Assembly (NCBI RefSeq): GCF_046506625.1
Contig: NZ_JBKFFP010000005.1
Span: 124,001 to 188,000, forward strand
DNA: 64,000 bases
Direction: 5' to 3'
Origin: Zhengella sedimenti
GTDB taxonomy: Bacteria; Pseudomonadota; Alphaproteobacteria; Rhizobiales; Rhizobiaceae
A model generated the notes under the pieces. It was not told the origin of the DNA, did no database searches, and saw nothing but the letters and a program-made list of their open reading frames with translations. Position numbers and translations under genes: made by a program. Position 1 is the stretch's first letter. Each line of letters begins with the position of its first letter. Shown piece after piece: positions 8,889 through 16,995 of the stretch.

Positions 8889-9446
8889 ATGGCAGCCATT
8901 CCTCCCGTCTGCGACTTCGGCTGGAAGCCGGTAGACGCCACCCTGCCGGGCGTGGACGGAAAGACCCGTTCCATTCTCGGCGAGACAGGTCCCAATGGTC
9001 TTGTCGTCGCCTTCATCTGCAACCATTGCCCCTACGTGCTGGCGGTGATCGACCGCATCGCCCGCGATGCCCGCGACTTGCAGGATCTCGGCGTCGGCTT
9101 CGTCGCCATCTGTTCCAACGATGCCACGGCCTATCCGGCCGACAGTTTCGACAACATGAAGCGCTTTGCCGCCGCTCACGATCTGCCTTTCCCCTATCTG
9201 CATGACGGGACACAAGAGGTCGCGCGCGCATGGGACGCGGTCTGCACGCCCGATTTCTTCGGCTTCAACAAGGACATGGAACTGCAATATCGCGGCCGTC
9301 TCGATGCTTCGCGCAAGGAAACCGCGCCGGCCGACATTCGCCGCGACCTCTACGAGGCCATGAAACAGGTGGCCGAAACCGGCCAGGGCCCGCGCGACCA
9401 GATCGCCTCCATGGGCTGTTCGATCAAGTGGAAGGACGCCGCATGA
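8889..9446 (+). CDS. Thioredoxin-like (redoxin) family protein
   Basis: A 185-residue thioredoxin-fold protein of the AhpC/TSA-redoxin type. The N-terminal half carries VVAFICNHCPYVLA. Its only cysteine in the active-site position precedes PY, so this is a single-Cys peroxiredoxin-like site (NHCPY) rather than CxxC. CTPDFFGFNKD later supplies a conserved Cys-Thr-Pro, which could act as resolving cysteine or cis-Pro loop. No signal peptide, so cytosolic. GGAG precedes the start at 8 bases. Its stop overlaps the gph start (ATGA), so it is translated with a photorespiratory enzyme. A role in redox protection or control of the Calvin enzymes is inference only. Confidence 0.82.
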   Translation: MAAIPPVCDFGWKPVDATLPGVDGKTRSILGETGPNGLVVAFICNHCPYVLAVIDRIARDARDLQDLGVGFVAICSNDATAYPADSFDNMKRFAAAHDLPFPYLHDGTQEVARAWDAVCTPDFFGFNKDMELQYRGRLDASRKETAPADIRRDLYEAMKQVAETGQGPRDQIASMGCSIKWKDAA

Positions 9447-10153
9447 GCCGGATGTTCGCTCAGACCGGAGACCGCTGCGGCTGGCCGCAGGCCATCTTCT
9501 TCGATCTCGACGGCACACTCGTCGATTCCGCGCCCGATCTCGCCGCCTCCGTCAACGAGGTGCTGGCGCTGGAGGGTCACGCACCCCTGACGCTGGACGA
9601 GGTGCGCGCCATGATCGGCAATGGCGTGCGCAAGCTGGTGGAACGCGCCTTCGCCGCGCGTGGCGTCGCGCTGGAGGATGCGGCACTCGATGCCCGAACC
9701 GAAACCATGATGGAAACCTATGGCCGCCAGGTGACCGACCGCACCACGTTGATGCCCGGCGCCGAGACAATCGTGAAGGCCTATCACCGCGCCGGGGTGA
9801 AACTGGGGGTCGTCACCAACAAGCCGGAAGGCTTCACCCGCGCCATCCTCGACCACTTCGGCTTTTCTGACCTGGTGCCCGTCGTCGTCGGCGGCGATAC
9901 CGGCCCGGAAAGGAAGCCGGCGCCGGACATGCTGCTTCACGCGGCGCAAGAGGCGGGCTTTCACGCCTCGCGCTGCCTCATGGTGGGCGACAGTCCGGCC
10001 GATGCCGGCGCCGCGCGCGCCGCCGGCATGGCCTGCCTGCTGGTTCGCGGCGGCTATACCAACATCCCCGTGGAGGACATCCCTTGCGACGGGGTGATCG
10101 ACAGCCTCGCCGGGCTCGGCCAGGCCATCGAGAAGCTGAAGGAGCCGGCCTGA
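9443..10153 (+). CDS. cbbZ: Phosphoglycolate phosphatase (HAD family)
   Basis: Dephosphorylates 2-phosphoglycolate made by RuBisCO oxygenation. It has 236 residues. HAD motif I is FFDLDGTLVDSAPD, motif II sits in GVVTNKPEG, and motifs III/IV are RKPAPD and MVGDSPADAGAARAAG. The start overlaps the redoxin stop by 4 bp. A short GC-rich palindrome (GCCGGC twice) spans the end of the gene and the 22-bp gap to the convergent gcvP. Position at the end of a cbb operon supports the photorespiratory substrate over the DNA-repair role of housekeeping gph. Confidence 0.93.
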   Translation: MSRMFAQTGDRCGWPQAIFFDLDGTLVDSAPDLAASVNEVLALEGHAPLTLDEVRAMIGNGVRKLVERAFAARGVALEDAALDARTETMMETYGRQVTDRTTLMPGAETIVKAYHRAGVKLGVVTNKPEGFTRAILDHFGFSDLVPVVVGGDTGPERKPAPDMLLHAAQEAGFHASRCLMVGDSPADAGAARAAGMACLLVRGGYTNIPVEDIPCDGVIDSLAGLGQAIEKLKEPA

Positions 10154-10175
10154 GAAAGCCGGCCCCTTCGCCGGG

Positions 10176-12974
10176 TCATCCGTTGACGGCCAGCGCCTCG
10201 ACGGGCGGGCAGGTGCAGACCAGGTTTCGGTCGCCATGCACATTGTCGATGCGCGCCACCGGCGGCCAGTATTTCGAGGCCGGCGATGCGCCGTCCGGCA
10301 TGGCCGCTTCCGCCCGGCTGTAGGGATGCGTCCAGTCGCCGGCGAGCAGGTCCTCGGCGGTGTGGGGCGCATTGACAAGCGGATTGTCATCCTTCGGCCA
10401 GGTGCCGTCCTCCACCTTCTTCGCCTCGGTAGCGATGGCCAGCATGGCATCGCAGAACCGGTCGATTTCCCGCTTCGGCTCGGACTCCGTCGGTTCCACC
10501 ATCAGCGTTCCCGCCACCGGCCAGGACATGGTGGGCGCGTGGAAGCCGTAGTCGATCAGCCGCTTGGCGATGTCTTCCACGGAAATGCCGGCACTGTCCT
10601 TGAGCACGCGCGTGTCGAGAATGCACTCATGCGCCACGCGGCCCTTGCGGCCCTTGTAGAGCACCGGATAGGCGCCTTCGAGCCGCCGGGCAATGTAGTT
10701 GGCCGACAGGATCGCCACCTCGGTCGCCCGCTTCAGCCCGTCCGCGCCCATCATCCGGATATACATCCAGGTGATCGGCAGGATGGACGCGCTGCCGAAC
10801 GCGGCGGATGCCACCGCATGGTCGCTGCCCTGCGTGACGTGGCCCGGCAGATAGGGCGCCAGATGCGCCTTGACGCCGATGGGCCCGACACCCGGTCCGC
10901 CGCCGCCATGCGGAATGCAGAAGGTCTTGTGCAGGTTCATATGGCAGACATCGGCGCCGATGTCGCCCGGCCGCGCCAGTCCCACCATGGCGTTGAGATT
11001 GGCCCCGTCGAGATAGACCTGCCCGCCATGGGCATGGACGATCTCGCAGATTTCCGTGATCGCTTCCTCGAACACGCCGTGGGTCGAGGGATAGGTGACC
11101 ATCAGGGCCGCCAGCCGGTCGCCATGCTGCGCGGCCTTGGCCTTGAGGTCGTCCACGTCGACGTCGCCGCTCTCCGTGCACTTGACCACCACCACGTCGA
11201 GGCCCGCCATGTGCGCGCTCGCCGGGTTCGTGCCATGGGCGGAGGAGGGGATGAGGCAGATCGTCCGGTTACTGTCGCCGCGCGCCTCGTGAAAGCGGCG
11301 GATCGCCAGCAACCCGGCATACTCGCCCTGGCTGCCCGCATTGGGCTGAAGCGAGACGGCATCGAAACCGGTGATCTCTCCCAGCCATTTTTCCAGGTCG
11401 TCGAACATGGCGCGGTAACCCGGCGCATGGGCTTGCGGCGCGAAGGGATGGATGTTGGCCACCTGCGCCCAGCTGACCGGCGCCATCTCTGCCGCCGCAT
11501 TCAGCTTCATGGTGCAGGAGCCGAGCGGAATCATCGCCCGGTCCAGCGCCAGGTCCTTGTCGGCCAGCTTGCGAAGAAGACGCATCATCTCCGTTTCCGA
11601 CCGGTTCTCATGGAAGACCGGCTGGGTCAGGAAGCCCTTGGCCTCGCGCGGCGCGGGCAGGGCGCTGGCCGCCACGTCCGGCAGCTTCGCGCCGAACAGC
11701 CGGGCAAGGCCGGTCACGTCGTCATCCGTGCTGGTCTCGTCGAAGGCCACGGACACCGTGTCGGCGTCGATGACGCGCAAAAGCCGGCCGTCCGCTTCCG
11801 CATCCGCCGCAATCGCCTCGGCCTTGCCGGGCACGCTGACGGTGACGGTGTCGAAGAACCGCTCTCCGGCAAGCCTCAGCCCGTGATCGGCAAGCGCACG
11901 GGCGAAGCGCGCGGCCTTCTCGTGCACACGTGCCGCGATGGCGCGCAGCCCCTCCGGCCCGTGCCAGATGGCATAGGCAGCCGCCATGTTGGCCAGCAGC
12001 GCCTGTGCCGTGCAGATGTTTGAGGTCGCCTTTTCGCGCCGGATGTGCTGCTCGCGCGTCTGCAATGCCAGCCGGTAGCCGGGGCGGCCCTTCGCATCGA
12101 CGGATTCGCCGACGAGACGGCCCGGCAGCAGCCGTGTCAGATTGTCCGTCACCGCCATGTAGGCCGCGTGCGGCCCGCCATGGCCCATGGGCACGCCATA
12201 GCGCTGCATGGAGCCCACCGCGATGTCCGCGCCCCAGCCGGCGGGCGCCTCCAGCAGCGTCAGCGCCAGCGGGTCGGCCACCGCGACGACCAGCGCACCC
12301 ACTTCCTTTGCCTTGGCGATCAGCGCGGAATGGTCGCCGTACACGCCGTTCGTGTCAGGCCAGGCAACGAGCAGTGCGGCCGTCGTCTCGTCCACCGTCT
12401 CCGAAACCGTCAGGCCCAGCGCCTGGCCGCGCGTCAGCACCACGTCCATGGTCTGCGGGTGCAGGCTGCCGGCCAGCGCCACATGCGAGCGCTTCTCGCG
12501 GTGATGCCGGTAGGCCACGCCCACGGCCTCGGCCACCGCGGTGCCTTCGTCCAGCAGCGAGGCGGAAGCCACCGGCAGGCCGGTCAGTTCGGCCACCAGG
12601 GTCTGGAAATGGAACAGCATTTCCAGCCGGCCCTGGCTGATCTCGGCCTGGTAGGGCGTGTAGGCGGTATACCAGGCGGGGTTTTCAAACAGGTTGCGCT
12701 GGATGACCGGCGGCACGTGGCAGCCGTGATAGCCCTGGCCGATGAAGCTCCTGGCAAGGGTATTGCGCGTCATCATGGCGAACAGTTCGCTGAGCGCTTC
12801 CTGCTCGCTCGCCGCCGGTGGCAGGTCGAGCGCCCGGCCGAGCCGGATGGAGGCGGGGACGCTCTCGGCGATCAGTGTCTCCAGCGACGGAACGCCGATC
12901 TTTGAAAGCATGGCGCGCAGGTCCGTTTCGGAAAGCCCGACATGGCGGCGCACAAAGGGGGCTGCAGCGGTCAT
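10176..12974 (-). CDS. gcvP: Glycine dehydrogenase (decarboxylating), P protein
   Basis: PLP-dependent P protein of the glycine cleavage system. It decarboxylates glycine and passes the aminomethyl group to lipoyl-GcvH. The 932-residue protein is the fused single-chain form. The PLP lysine is in NLHKTFCIPHGGGGPG (K683), and RHVGLSETDLRAML and FIGQGYHGCHVPPVI mark the N-terminal half. It is the last gene of gcvT-gcvH-gcvP, 10 bp after gcvH, under the glycine riboswitch. With cbbZ beside it, the enzyme probably also clears photorespiratory glycine. Confidence 0.97.
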   Translation of the reverse strand: MTAAAPFVRRHVGLSETDLRAMLSKIGVPSLETLIAESVPASIRLGRALDLPPAASEQEALSELFAMMTRNTLARSFIGQGYHGCHVPPVIQRNLFENPAWYTAYTPYQAEISQGRLEMLFHFQTLVAELTGLPVASASLLDEGTAVAEAVGVAYRHHREKRSHVALAGSLHPQTMDVVLTRGQALGLTVSETVDETTAALLVAWPDTNGVYGDHSALIAKAKEVGALVVAVADPLALTLLEAPAGWGADIAVGSMQRYGVPMGHGGPHAAYMAVTDNLTRLLPGRLVGESVDAKGRPGYRLALQTREQHIRREKATSNICTAQALLANMAAAYAIWHGPEGLRAIAARVHEKAARFARALADHGLRLAGERFFDTVTVSVPGKAEAIAADAEADGRLLRVIDADTVSVAFDETSTDDDVTGLARLFGAKLPDVAASALPAPREAKGFLTQPVFHENRSETEMMRLLRKLADKDLALDRAMIPLGSCTMKLNAAAEMAPVSWAQVANIHPFAPQAHAPGYRAMFDDLEKWLGEITGFDAVSLQPNAGSQGEYAGLLAIRRFHEARGDSNRTICLIPSSAHGTNPASAHMAGLDVVVVKCTESGDVDVDDLKAKAAQHGDRLAALMVTYPSTHGVFEEAITEICEIVHAHGGQVYLDGANLNAMVGLARPGDIGADVCHMNLHKTFCIPHGGGGPGVGPIGVKAHLAPYLPGHVTQGSDHAVASAAFGSASILPITWMYIRMMGADGLKRATEVAILSANYIARRLEGAYPVLYKGRKGRVAHECILDTRVLKDSAGISVEDIAKRLIDYGFHAPTMSWPVAGTLMVEPTESEPKREIDRFCDAMLAIATEAKKVEDGTWPKDDNPLVNAPHTAEDLLAGDWTHPYSRAEAAMPDGASPASKYWPPVARIDNVHGDRNLVCTCPPVEALAVNG

Positions 12975-12984
12975 GGGTGCTCCT

Positions 12985-13353
12985 TCAGCCGATCATGGCC
13001 TGATAGGCGTCGGCGTCCATCAGTCCGTCCAGTTGGCTTTCGTCGGCGAGTTTCATCTTCCACAGCCAGCCATCGCCTTCAGCCGCGCTGTTGACGAGTT
13101 CCGGCTGCGAGGACAGCGCATCGTTCACTTCGGTGATCTCGCCATCGGCCGGCGCATAGACATCGGACGCCGCCTTGACGGATTCGACGACCACCGCGGC
13201 ATCGCCCTTCGACACGGTCTTGCCGGTCTCCGGCAGTTCCACGAAGACGAGATCGCCAAGCTGTTCCTGCGCGTGGTTGGTGATGCCGACCGTCGCCACG
13301 CCGTTCTCGACGCGGATCCATTCATGGTCTTCGGTGAAATAGGTCTTGCTCAT
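12985..13353 (-). CDS. gcvH: Glycine cleavage system H protein
   Basis: Lipoylated carrier of the glycine cleavage system, 122 residues from this start. The lipoyl lysine is K60 in VVESVKAASDVYAP. I chose the ATG at 13353 (MSKTYFTEDHEW) because AGGGA lies 8 bases upstream. The longer ATG at 13362 (adding MNS) has no space for a ribosome-binding site. The gene sits 5 bp after gcvT. Confidence 0.95.
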   Translation of the reverse strand: MSKTYFTEDHEWIRVENGVATVGITNHAQEQLGDLVFVELPETGKTVSKGDAAVVVESVKAASDVYAPADGEITEVNDALSSQPELVNSAAEGDGWLWKMKLADESQLDGLMDADAYQAMIG

Positions 13354-13358
13354 GGAGT

Positions 13359-14462
13359 TCATCCCTGGGTGCTGCGTTTCTGAATGAAGGGAAGCTTGAC
13401 GACGGTCATGGCGACGGGCTTGCCGCGCACCTCCGCCGTCAGGGCCGTGCCCGGTCGTGAAAGGTCTTTCGGCACATAGCCCATGGAGACGGGATGGCCG
13501 GCCGACGGACCGAACCCGCCGGACGTGACCGTGCCGATGGCCTGGCCGTCTTCATCCTTGAGCGGCGCGCCGGCGCGAACAGGCTGGCGGCCCTCCGGGA
13601 CAAGACCCACGCGCTTGCGCCTGGCGCCTTCGGCAATGATGCGGGCCAGTGCGTCGGCGCCGAAATGGTCCCCGCCTGCGCGCAGGTCCTTCGGGATTGC
13701 CCAGAGCAGGCCCGCGCTCACCGGGTCGGTGTCCTCGTCGAGGTCCTGGCCATAGAGGCACAGCCCGGCTTCCAGCCGCAGGCTGTCGCGCGCCGCAAGC
13801 CCGATCCAGGCCACGCGCTCGTCACCGGCCAGGCGGCTGGCAAAGGCGCGCGCCTCATCGGGCGGCATGGCGATCTCGAAGCCGTCCTCGCCGGTATAGC
13901 CCGAACGCGTCAGGAACCAGCCGGGCCGGGGTTCGGTGCCCGACATGAAGGTGAGAGCGTCGATCGCCTCGCCGGCATCGCGCATCACGTCGGCGGCCAT
14001 CGGGCCCTGCAGCGCCAGCAGCACCCGGTCGAGCGGCGTGACCGTGCAGTCGAACGCACCGGCCGCCTCGCGAAGGCGGGCGAGATCCACCGCGGCGCGC
14101 GATGCGTTCGCCACCACCATGAACCGCTCGTCCCCGAGACGCGTGACGATCAGGTCATCGATGATCCCGGCCCGGTCGTTGAGAAGGAAGGTATACTTGC
14201 TCTGCCCGCCGGCCATGGCGCCGGGCTGCAGCGGGCAGGCCCGCGCGATCGCCGATGCCGCGCCGGCGCCTTCCACCAGCACGAGCCGCATGTGGGAAAT
14301 GTCGAAGAGGCCGGCCTTCTCGCGCACATGCAGGTGCTCCTGCAGCACGCCCAGGGGATAGCTCAGGGGCATGGACCAGCCGGCAAAGGCACCGAACTTG
14401 GCGCCTGCCTCGGCATGGAGATCATGCAGGGGGAGGGTATTCAGGTCATCGCATTCGCCCAC
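13359..14462 (-). CDS. gcvT: Glycine cleavage system T protein (aminomethyltransferase)
   Basis: Transfers the methylene group from aminomethyl-GcvH to tetrahydrofolate and releases ammonia. It has 367 residues from a GTG start at 14462 (MGECDDLNTLPLHDLH), which has AAGGAG at 14469-14474, 6 bases away. The open frame continues upstream into the riboswitch, but that extension is not coding. GAKFGAFAGWSMPLSY, FDISHM and the YTGEDGFEI segment are family signatures. First gene of gcvTHP; its ribosome-binding site lies directly after the riboswitch expression platform. FolD (25191) acts on the methylene-THF product. Confidence 0.95.
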   Translation of the reverse strand: MGECDDLNTLPLHDLHAEAGAKFGAFAGWSMPLSYPLGVLQEHLHVREKAGLFDISHMRLVLVEGAGAASAIARACPLQPGAMAGGQSKYTFLLNDRAGIIDDLIVTRLGDERFMVVANASRAAVDLARLREAAGAFDCTVTPLDRVLLALQGPMAADVMRDAGEAIDALTFMSGTEPRPGWFLTRSGYTGEDGFEIAMPPDEARAFASRLAGDERVAWIGLAARDSLRLEAGLCLYGQDLDEDTDPVSAGLLWAIPKDLRAGGDHFGADALARIIAEGARRKRVGLVPEGRQPVRAGAPLKDEDGQAIGTVTSGGFGPSAGHPVSMGYVPKDLSRPGTALTAEVRGKPVAMTVVKLPFIQKRSTQG

Positions 14463-14511
14463 GGGCAGCTCCTTCACGACAGAAATCGTGGTCCGCCTTC
14501 GGGAGGAAGGC
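14463..14511 (-). promoter_or_regulatory. Expression platform between glycine riboswitch and gcvT
   Basis: Reading on the minus strand, GCCTTC and GAAGGC can form a 6-bp stem flanked by GUCC/GGAC. A second small stem CACGA/TCGTG ends directly before the AAGGAG ribosome-binding site (14469-14474). There is no U-tract, so control is more likely at translation initiation than by termination. Upstream boundaries of the first stem run slightly into the aptamer end (to about 14516). Confidence 0.45.
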
Positions 14512-14722
14512 AAGGACCGCCCCTCTGTCGGAAGCCTGAGAGATTCGCGCCGCGGGAACCCTGTCCGCACCGCTTACACCGTCGGCGCAAGCCTCTCCTC
14601 ACAGGGAGAAACCTGACTTTCCAGAGCGCCTTGACCTGTCCGCGGTTCTTTTGCCTGAGAGATTTCGGGCGATTTCCCCTTCGGCGGCTTCCCCATTCGC
14701 GGAGAAACTCTCTCCCGCCAGA
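14512..14722 (-). ncRNA. Tandem glycine riboswitch
   Basis: Two glycine aptamers in series upstream of gcvT. On the minus strand the first (about 14722-14635) contains GGCGGGAGAGAG, CCGCCGAAGGGG, TCTCTCAGGCAAAAGAACC and GGACAGG. The second (about 14615-14512) contains GTGAGGAGAGG, GCGCCGACGG, AATCTCTCAGGC and CGACAGAGGGG. The repeated CTCTCAGGC and GGACAG / GACAGAG cores are the conserved signature of this class. In known examples glycine binding turns on gcv expression. Downstream genes are gcvT, gcvH and gcvP, as expected. Confidence 0.95.
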
Positions 14723-14752
14723 CAGACCGGTCATTCGACCGTGAGCGCGCCG

Positions 14753-14781
14753 AACCTATGACGATTCCGAGCGCTTGTCAC
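14753..14781 (-). promoter_or_regulatory. Possible promoter of the riboswitch-gcvTHP transcript
   Basis: On the minus strand GTGACA (revcomp of 14776-14781) and TAGGTT (revcomp of 14753-14758) are 17 bases apart. The -35 matches consensus in five of six positions, the -10 in three. The position leaves a short leader before aptamer 1. No other good candidate was seen in the proC-gcvT gap. Confidence 0.35.
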
Positions 14782-14802
14782 GTCCCATTCGCTGGCGGGA
14801 AT

Positions 14803-15612
14803 TCACGAGCCCAGTTCGGCCGACCGGTCGCGGGCTGCTTCGACAGCCTCTTCCACGAGCGTTTTCAGGCGGTTGTCACCCATCAGCACAGCCAGCGCCG
14901 CCGCCGTCGTGCCGTTCGGGCTTGTCACCTGTTCGCGCAGCGTGCCCGGCGCCTCGCCGCTTTCGAAGGCCAGCCGGGCGGCGCCCAAAACGGTCTGGCG
15001 GGCCAGAAGGCCGGCCGTCTCGGCGGGCAGCCCGGCCTTTTCGCCTGCCGCCGTCAGAGCCTCGATGAAATGGAAGACATAGGCGGGGCCCGAGCCGGAA
15101 ACGGCTGTCACCGCGTCCATCAGGTCTTCCGACGGGATGGATGTGACAGCACCGTTTTGCGCCAGGAGCATGTTGACAGCCTCCATCGCCTGCGGCGTCA
15201 CCCGGTCATTGGCGAACGTCACCATCATGCCCGCGCCGATGGCGGCGGGCGTGTTGGGCATGCAGCGCACGATGGCGGCCTCCTCGCCCACCAGGGACTG
15301 CAGGGTTGCGATCCTCGTGCCGGCGGCGATGGAGAGGATGGCGGCCCCGGCATCGGCGAACCGGCGATAGGCCGGCGCGGCATCGCCCATCACCTGCGGC
15401 TTGACCGCGAGCACCACCACATCGGCTGCGGCGCCGTCCGGGATGGCGGATGCCTCGGCATATACGCTCACACCCTGTTCGGCCGCCCGCGCGCGCAAGG
15501 CGTCCGCCGGTTCCACCACCATGCAGTCGGACGGAGCCAGGACACCGCCCGCGATCCAGGCTTTCAGCATTGCAAAACCCATATTGCCGCACCCGGCCAT
15601 GATCACGCGCAT
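14803..15612 (-). CDS. proC: Pyrroline-5-carboxylate reductase
   Basis: Reduces pyrroline-5-carboxylate to proline with NAD(P)H. It has 269 residues from ATG 15612 (MRVIMAGCGNMGFAML), preceded by AAGGAGG. An upstream in-frame ATG exists, but its extra 20 residues are not family-like. The dinucleotide-binding GCGNMG motif, AVKPQ, CMPNTPAAIGAG and AVSGSGPAYVFHFIEAL with the C-terminal TSPNGTTAAAL are all present. It does not obviously belong to the polysaccharide genes upstream, from which it is separated by about 70 bp. Confidence 0.93.
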   Translation of the reverse strand: MRVIMAGCGNMGFAMLKAWIAGGVLAPSDCMVVEPADALRARAAEQGVSVYAEASAIPDGAAADVVVLAVKPQVMGDAAPAYRRFADAGAAILSIAAGTRIATLQSLVGEEAAIVRCMPNTPAAIGAGMMVTFANDRVTPQAMEAVNMLLAQNGAVTSIPSEDLMDAVTAVSGSGPAYVFHFIEALTAAGEKAGLPAETAGLLARQTVLGAARLAFESGEAPGTLREQVTSPNGTTAAALAVLMGDNRLKTLVEEAVEAARDRSAELGS

Positions 15613-15684
15613 GGTGTCCTCCTTTGCCTTGCCGTTGCCGGTCTTCTTGGCAAACCGGAGCCGGCTTTGCAATCACGGCAGGCG

Positions 15685-16995
15685 TCAGCCGTGCGACGGA
15701 AGCGTCACGCGCGACGTCATGCGCAGGCCGAGCGTGGCCAGGACCAGCAGGACCCAGACGGGATCGGCCCGGTGGAAGAAGAACGTCTCCACGAAGGCGT
15801 TCAGCGTGGTGAACAGCAGGATCATCATCAGGAAATCGGCGAAGAAGACGCTGTCTTTCAGCCGCGGCACGCGCATGTAGTCGAACAGCGGCGCGATGTT
15901 GAACACGATGACCGCCGCCGCCAGTGCCGGCAGACCCATGGCGATGGCTGTATCCATGTAGCCGTTGTGCCCGTGCACGATGCCGCGGAAATCCCAGTCG
16001 GCATCGAAGTGCAAATCCTGGTTGGCGATGAAATCCGTGCCCCAGAAGCTGACATAGCCGTAGCCGGTCCACGGCTTCTTCATGATCATTTCGCCACCGA
16101 AGGCCCACAGCGTCGTGCGGCCCGTATAGGTGAGGTCCGGGGCCAGTTCTGCCGCCAGGTCCTTCAACGTGTCGATATAGACGATGCCGAGCGTGGCCAG
16201 CCCGAAGGTGACGATGGAAACCACATAGGCCAGCACCACGGCCCGGCGCATGCCGACAAGATTGGGCAGCATGACCAACAGCATGGCAGCGGGCACCAGT
16301 CCGGCGGTCGTCTTCGAGCCCGTGTTCATCACGAACACCATGGCGGCCAGGAAGATCGCGGCGCCGGCCTTCCGCTCCCCGCGCCGCCACAGCCACAGGC
16401 CAGCGAAGGCGAGGCAGGCCATGACCGGGCCGGCGATGTTCTTGTGCGAATAGATGCCGCGCCAGAAGCCCGCATGTTGCGCCTCGTAGCCGCCGGAGCC
16501 GTGGATCGCCGCCTCCGGCATCAGCACCAGTCCGGCATAGGACAGGACGAGGATGATCGCCGCGGCGGTCTTGATCATCGTCGAAAGGCCGTCGAAGCTG
16601 CGCGGCAGGGCCAGCGCGGCGGCAAGCGACAGGATGATGATGATCGAGAAGGAAGCCGCCCGCGCCGCTGCGCCGGGATCGTCTGCCCGCAGGACGGAGA
16701 GCGCGAAAAAGCCCAGCAGCAGCGCCCACCACGGACTGGCCAGCGCGACCAGCCTGCGCGGATCGGCGAAGAGGGCCAGGCACAGCATGGCCAGCGCCCC
16801 CAGCGAGCCGTAGCCAAGCTGGTTGACGATGTCGCCGCCTCCGTCCTGGGGACCGGTGCCCGGATCGAGCGGCTTGAAGGTGACCAGCAGCATGACGAAG
16901 ATGACCGTGGCCAGGCCTGTCGCCAGCCGCGCACCGGAAAGCGCTGCGCCAGCCCTGCCTCGCTCAGTTCTTCTCGGCGTTGCGATACTGTTCAT
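15685..16995 (-). CDS. O-antigen ligase / ExoQ-like polysaccharide polymerase family membrane protein
   Basis: A 436-residue integral membrane protein with about 10-12 hydrophobic segments. A large extracytoplasmic region near residues 280-340 carries TYTGRTTLWAFGGEMI, PWTGYGYVSFW and GHNGYMDTAIAMG. That combination is the Wzy/WaaL/ExoQ (O-antigen ligase-like) family pattern, in which the loop arginine and histidine are functional. It probably polymerises repeat units of the surface polysaccharide, or ligates them. It overlaps the preceding glycosyltransferase gene by 32 bp, so the two are co-transcribed. The exact polymer is unknown. Confidence 0.85.
   Translation of the reverse strand: MNSIATPRRTERGRAGAALSGARLATGLATVIFVMLLVTFKPLDPGTGPQDGGGDIVNQLGYGSLGALAMLCLALFADPRRLVALASPWWALLLGFFALSVLRADDPGAAARAASFSIIIILSLAAALALPRSFDGLSTMIKTAAAIILVLSYAGLVLMPEAAIHGSGGYEAQHAGFWRGIYSHKNIAGPVMACLAFAGLWLWRRGERKAGAAIFLAAMVFVMNTGSKTTAGLVPAAMLLVMLPNLVGMRRAVVLAYVVSIVTFGLATLGIVYIDTLKDLAAELAPDLTYTGRTTLWAFGGEMIMKKPWTGYGYVSFWGTDFIANQDLHFDADWDFRGIVHGHNGYMDTAIAMGLPALAAAVIVFNIAPLFDYMRVPRLKDSVFFADFLMMILLFTTLNAFVETFFFHRADPVWVLLVLATLGLRMTSRVTLPSHG

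Noticed and set aside
10130..10175. Intrinsic terminator between cbbZ and gcvP
   Set aside because: A 6-bp GCCGGC self-complementary pair exists, but the stem is short and no U-tract follows in either direction, so I do not call it.
13359..14570. gcvT starting upstream at 14570 (403 residues)
   Set aside because: The first 36 codons read through the second glycine aptamer and its expression platform. GTG 14462 has a well-spaced AAGGAG.
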